From NCBI RefSeq assembly GCF_000243815.2, contig NZ_AHMT02000018.1, positions 35,001 to 42,500 on the forward strand: DNA of 7,500 bases, in the 5' to 3' direction. The position numbers and the translations under genes were made by a program. This stretch comes from Leptospira alexanderi serovar Manhao 3 str. L 60. GTDB taxonomy: Bacteria > Spirochaetota > Leptospiria > Leptospirales > Leptospiraceae. Positions 1 to 7,500 of this stretch are shown in pieces (the first letter of the stretch is position 1; each line of letters starts with the position of its first letter). The notes beneath the pieces were generated by a model. It searched no databases. It saw only the letters and a list, made by a program, of their open reading frames with translations, and was not told the DNA's origin.

Positions 1-1270
<1,270 letters not shown>

Positions 1271-1346
1271 GAGAGGTAGAATGGCTCGAAGACAACAATC
1301 TTCCAAGCCACTTACCTTGTCTTAACATTTTCGAAAAAAGAGGGGG

Positions 1347-1706
<360 letters not shown>

Positions 1707-1735
1707 TCTGATTCTCCTTTTGATCTACCAATTGA

Positions 1736-1768
<33 letters not shown>

Positions 1769-1797
1769 TTAAGTCGTCTTTTTTTTAAAACTGTATC

Positions 1798-2425
<628 letters not shown>

Positions 2426-2432
2426 GAGGAAA

Positions 2433-4304
<1,872 letters not shown>

Positions 4305-4625
4305 CTACGACCAGAATTTTGAGTGAAAGCTTCTCTGCCAACCTGGATTTAAACGATTTTTTAGTCTTTTAAAAGAAATATTTCTAAAAAAAGATACGGA
4401 CCCGAATTCAAAAGTGAGACTTTCGTTTCGGAAATAGTTTCTTTATCGAAAAAATATTCTTTCCTTGGGAAAATACATTCAAAAATTATAAAGTAATACT
4501 TTTTTGGAATTGGAGTTTTAAAGAAAGTAAATCGCGAATTTTGAAAGTGTTGTTTTATATTTCCGCAAGATTTCAGTGTTTTGCCGTAAAGGCGGTTGTT
4601 GCGTCGATTTAATTTTTCATTCGTG
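4305..4625. other. AT-rich intergenic region, no gene seen
   Basis: This stretch of about 320 bases lies upstream of the hydrolase gene and downstream of the broken gene at 4626. I read both strands and found only short stop-riddled frames. A TATAAT on the minus strand (within TTTATAATTTTT near 4487-4492) has no recognisable -35 at the right distance. A short imperfect hairpin, GCC-gtaaa-GGC near 4583-4593, is too weak to call a terminator. The promoter of the hydrolase cluster should lie here, but I cannot place it. Confidence 0.5.
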
Positions 4626-4862
4626 TTAAATCCAATTTTCGGAATCTACCGTTTTGTGTTTCCATTGAATTTGAACTTTATGTTTTTGGAATAGATTTAT
4701 TTTATCCGTTTCTTGTTTCGCAAAATTTTCCAGTGTTTCTAAAGAAGGGAAGCCGAGATGTTCCGATAAGATTATATCCAGTTAGTTCTGTATTTTTTGT
4801 AGATTTGGCTGATATTGATTGGCTTCCTCAAGCAAACGAGAATTGAGTAGATTGGATTCCAT
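4626..4862 (-). pseudogene. Short unknown gene with in-frame stop codon
   Basis: The reading frame starts at ATG 4862 with MESNLLNSRLLEEANQYQ and meets a TAA at 4782-4784 (codon 27). It then continues in the same frame for another 51 codons to a TAA at 4626-4628, ending '…HKTVDSENWI'. The part after the stop has protein-like composition (helical 'LETLENFAKQETDKINLFQKHK', Trp-rich tail), so I read it as one 78-residue gene with a nonsense mutation, possibly CAA to TAA. The upstream signals are well kept: AGGAG at 4872-4876, nine bases before the ATG, and a consensus TATAAT further up. I do not recognise the family; it looks like a small soluble helical protein. The alternatives are a genuine 26-residue peptide or coincidence of two open frames. 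Confidence 0.55.
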
Positions 4863-4870
4863 GGGTTCGT

Positions 4871-4921
4871 ACTCCTAGATAAACTTTAAATAAACGTGAA
4901 TTCTCTGCAGGTAGAATTATA
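4871..4921 (-). promoter_or_regulatory. Consensus -10 and Shine-Dalgarno before the short broken gene
   Basis: On the minus strand TATAAT sits at 4921-4916 and AGGAGT at 4876-4871, the latter eight bases before the ATG at 4862. No good -35 lies 16-18 bases upstream of the -10; TTTACA occurs but only 10 bases away. The ribosome site is convincing, the promoter only possible. Confidence 0.4.
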
Positions 4922-4949
4922 GTTTCGAATTTGTAAAGATTTTTTCATT

Positions 4950-5548
4950 TTATTCTAAAACTACGTATATCGATTCAAACGAATTCCGACTTCTATTTTG
5001 TCCGCCATCGTAATGATGAGCGGATATGATTTTGCCTTCGAGCGGCGCTCTTTCGTGAATTTCGAGAACACTCGGATCGGAATTTTTGAGAAGTCGAAAA
5101 ATTCTGACCTGTAGGAATTCCCTTTTGGAAAGATCGTTTTTATCGGAAATGATATAAAAACCGTCGAGTCCGCTAAGCGAATGCGTAACCGTGTATTCCT
5201 CGATCAAAAATTCGGAAAGATTTATATTCAGTTTATCTAAATTAGAAATTTGACGAGGGCATCCTACGAGTTCCGCGCCTTTTAAGAAGATTCTTTTTCT
5301 TTTCCAGATTTCAATGAAGTTCTTCTTGTTTTTTAGCGATTCGGTTTAATTTCAGAGTTTCTTGAAGTAGACTGTCGGAACTTTTTTTTAAACTCTCGGA
5401 TGTTTCCAAGGATTCCAAGAATTGTATTACAATCCGCCATAAAGTCTATTTTTTCCTGTAAGATCATTTCTTGCGAATGATCCGGCTTTTTACAATTCGA
5501 GTAAAAAAGGATTAAGAAGAATGCGAATATGCGAAATGTGAATTTCAT
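4950..5548 (-). pseudogene. Lipoprotein gene broken by two frameshifts
   Basis: The start at ATG 5548 gives a lipoprotein leader, MKFTFRIFAFFLILFYSNC, with lipobox Cys19 and a charged 'KKPDHS' after it. So the product would have been an exported membrane-anchored lipoprotein. This frame carries on to about 'MADCNTIL' and then deteriorates, stopping at 5333-5335. From about 5420 a second frame takes over, reading 'LESLETSESLKKSSDS…LNRIAKKQEELH' and stopping at 5311-5313. A third frame, open from 5345, reads '…KGAELVGCPRQISNLDK' and continues through 'EYTVTHSLSGLDGFYIISD' to the TAA at 4950. Joined, the three give about 199 residues. The last segment has no credible start of its own (only TTG at 5207). 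There is no Shine-Dalgarno sequence before 5548, but the ATG overlaps the preceding frame's TGA as ATGA. The protein family is not recognised. Confidence 0.72.
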
Positions 5549-6054
5549 AGTAAGAAATAGGAATTCGTTTTGAATGAATTTGTTGGTTTTTTTGTGTTTT
5601 GGAAAAAACTTGGGAAAATTATAGAACAGCATTTTCGCTTCGCAAATTTTTCGGAAGTTGCGTTTAAAGACATAGCCGTCTTTTCGAAGTTCTGATTGAT
5701 TTCATTCAGGCCCGCTTTATCGTTTAAACCGCGCAATTTGACCAAACGTTTGTAGTTTTTACTTACCACGTTCAGATATGTTTTGAGCGCTTGGAGACTT
5801 GCGTTTTTAACGCTGGAATTTTCTTTGAAGTCGCCGATTCCTTTCAATTTATCAAGTGAAGAAATGAGTTTCGTTTCCCAAACATTTTTCCCGTTTGTAA
5901 GGTTTTCCTTGTTCGTCATATCTGTGTTTAACGTGTCCGTTATAGAAGCGTTTCCTATTTCCATAATCTTATTGTTGTAGATCCATAGATCTTATTTACA
6001 GCCGGAAGCTAAAAAGAATACACAGATGGTTGCGATAACTATTTTATTTTTTAT
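5545..6054 (-). pseudogene. Lipoprotein gene lacking a start codon and with a stop after the lipobox
   Basis: In one frame the minus strand reads a lipoprotein leader, '(I)KNKIVIATICVFFLASGCK', whose first codon is ATA at 6054-6052 where ATG would be expected. The lipobox Cys codon is at 6000-5998, and TAA follows two codons later at 5994-5992. The same frame then runs open through 'DLWIYNNKIMEIGNASITD' and about 120 more codons of helical, Asn/Lys-rich sequence ('KNVWETKLISSLDKLKGIG'). The only upstream in-frame start-like codon is TTG at 6090, without a Shine-Dalgarno sequence. The 3' end may also be shifted: after 'SEKFAK' the open frame becomes Cys/Phe/Ser-rich, while another frame reads 'SENAVL' and stops at 5619-5621. 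A product could only start internally at ATG 5964, which would give a cytoplasmic protein with a weak ribosome site. The family is not recognised; the lipoprotein origin is well supported. Confidence 0.7.
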
Positions 6055-6262
6055 GGATGTTAAGGGTCGGGGTCGAATTAAAAATGTCAACAGTAAATTG
6101 GATTTTTAACGTAAACACACACGGGATCGTTTGTTAAGCGAAGGATAAAATTTTCTTTGATATACAAATTTTTTTTGAATATGAATTCTATGGGAAACTC
6201 GCACCAAAACCTGATGCGAATACGATCGTAACACGGGCGGTTATACGACGAAGAGACAGTAT

Positions 6263-6296
6263 TTCAATCCCATGCTTAGGTCCGAGTGGGATTGAA
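6263..6296. repeat. Perfect 10-bp inverted repeat (hairpin)
   Basis: TTCAATCCCA at 6263-6272 is matched exactly by TGGGATTGAA at 6287-6296, with a 14-base loop that can itself pair weakly (CTT with GAG). No T-run follows on either strand, so it is not a standard intrinsic terminator. It could be an operator, an RNA structure or the remnant of a repeat element. Confidence 0.6.
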
Positions 6297-6397
6297 TCTG
6301 TATAAAATCTTCGGTTCGACCGTGAACTGGAAATTCTTTTTCGGTTTAGGAATTTGGAATATTAATAAGTATATAAGATTTATTTAAGTCGAATCGT

Positions 6398-6454
6398 TTG
6401 TTTTTTAGAAAACAATTAAGGAGTGAACCTCTATAAAGTGAATTTTTTATAGAG
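6398..6454. repeat. Two adjacent AT-rich hairpins
   Basis: The first is TTGTTTT (6398-6404) with AAAACAA (6409-6415) around a TTAG loop. The second is CTCTATAAA (6429-6437) with TTTATAGAG (6446-6454) around an 8-base loop. Both stems are perfect, but nearly all A-T, so they are weak as RNA. They lie downstream of the DUF1565 gene in its direction of transcription and might contribute to 3'-end formation. Confidence 0.45.
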
Positions 6455-6473
6455 ATTCCCATAAAATCAATTT

Positions 6474-6514
6474 CTTCTCTTTGGTTCGTATAACGAATCA
6501 AAAGAGAAGATTTT

Positions 6515-6516
<2 letters not shown>
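6474..6516. terminator. Likely intrinsic, possibly bidirectional terminator
   Basis: CTTCTCTTT-GGTTCGT (6474-6489) pairs with ACGAATC-A-AAAGAGAAG (6493-6509), giving about 16 pairs with one bulged A and one G-T pair around an ATA loop. On the plus strand it is followed by a T-run at 6511-6516. On the minus strand the same bases are an A-run that begins at the DUF1565 stop codon, and after the stem comes only a loose T-rich stretch (TTGATTTTAT). Its place right after the stop codon fits a terminator for that gene, though the stronger T-run is on the other strand. Confidence 0.6.
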
Positions 6517-7435
<919 letters not shown>

Positions 7436-7442
7436 TAATATT

Positions 7443-7486
7443 CTCCTTTCAATTTGGGACCATAAAAAATATTAGAAATTTTTCAA
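7443..7486 (-). promoter_or_regulatory. Candidate sigma-70 promoter and Shine-Dalgarno of the DUF1565 gene
   Basis: On the minus strand TTGAAA (7486-7481) and TATGGT (7464-7459) are separated by 16 bases, five and four matches to consensus. AGGAG lies at 7447-7443, seven bases before the ATG at 7435. The ribosome site is strong; the promoter is plausible in an AT-rich stretch where chance matches are common. Confidence 0.4.
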
Positions 7487-7500
7487 AGGAAACCGGCGAG

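Larger units (their letters stand above)
6055..6514. other. AT-rich spacer with several inverted repeats, no intact gene
   Basis: This stretch of about 460 bases lies between two broken lipoprotein genes. No frame on either strand has a credible start, ribosome site and protein-like composition. A minus-strand frame through 6200-6310 ('GPKHGIEILSLRRITARV…') is open but has no start codon. The region holds a series of hairpins, listed separately, and a 10-base palindrome TACGATCGTA near 6220-6230. TTGACA on the minus strand (6090-6085) has no matching -10. Confidence 0.5.

Noticed and set aside
4531..4629. Plus-strand frame of 32 codons with a Cys-rich end (…RKGGCCVDLIF…)
   Set aside because: It has no start codon or ribosome site and is short; it could be a remnant of an interspersed repeat but nothing in the window supports that.
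4950..5207. Stand-alone 85-residue gene starting at TTG 5207
   Set aside because: The protein-like sequence continues upstream of the TTG in the same frame and there is no ribosome site, so it is better read as the 3' part of the broken lipoprotein gene.
6085..6090. Perfect TTGACA on the minus strand before the dead lipoprotein gene
   Set aside because: No -10-like sequence lies 15-19 bases downstream, and in an AT-rich spacer a single hexamer is weak evidence.

Overview
The window looks like chromosomal DNA of a spirochaete, most likely a pathogenic-clade Leptospira. The reasons are moderate GC, a strong bias towards one strand, three lipoprotein leaders with Leptospira-type lipoboxes (…LITGC, …YSNC, …LASGC), a DUF1565 beta-helix lipoprotein, and a BFN-UVR protein and a phasin-like protein of the kind found in that genus. 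This assignment comes from recognising families, not from a search. Every gene I can support is on the minus strand, so transcription runs from right to left.

Left part (1-4304): four intact genes follow one another in the same direction with gaps of 55, 98 and 76 bases, so they probably form one transcription unit. In order of transcription they are a 623-residue protein with a GAF-like N-terminal half and an alpha/beta-hydrolase C-terminal half, a bifunctional-nuclease (BFN/DUF151) protein with a C-terminal UVR motif, a short helical phasin-like protein, and a DHA1-type MFS transporter that runs off the left edge. A lipase/esterase-like enzyme next to a phasin-like protein and a transporter hints at lipid or storage-compound handling, but this is inference.

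Right part (4626-7435): four consecutive genes are all broken. They are a short unknown gene with an in-frame stop (4626-4862), a lipoprotein gene that needs three reading frames (4950-5548), a lipoprotein gene with no usable start codon and a stop codon two codons after its lipobox cysteine (5545-6054), and a DUF1565 lipoprotein gene with two frameshifts (6515-7435). Several keep good upstream signals (Shine-Dalgarno sequences, a consensus -10), which suggests recent decay. The AT-rich spacer 6055-6514 holds no gene but carries a series of inverted repeats. The spacer 4305-4625 appears empty.

I found no RNA genes, CRISPR arrays or insertion-sequence ends. The most notable signal is the sharp boundary between an intact operon and a run of dead, mostly lipoprotein, genes. 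I see no convincing novel system.
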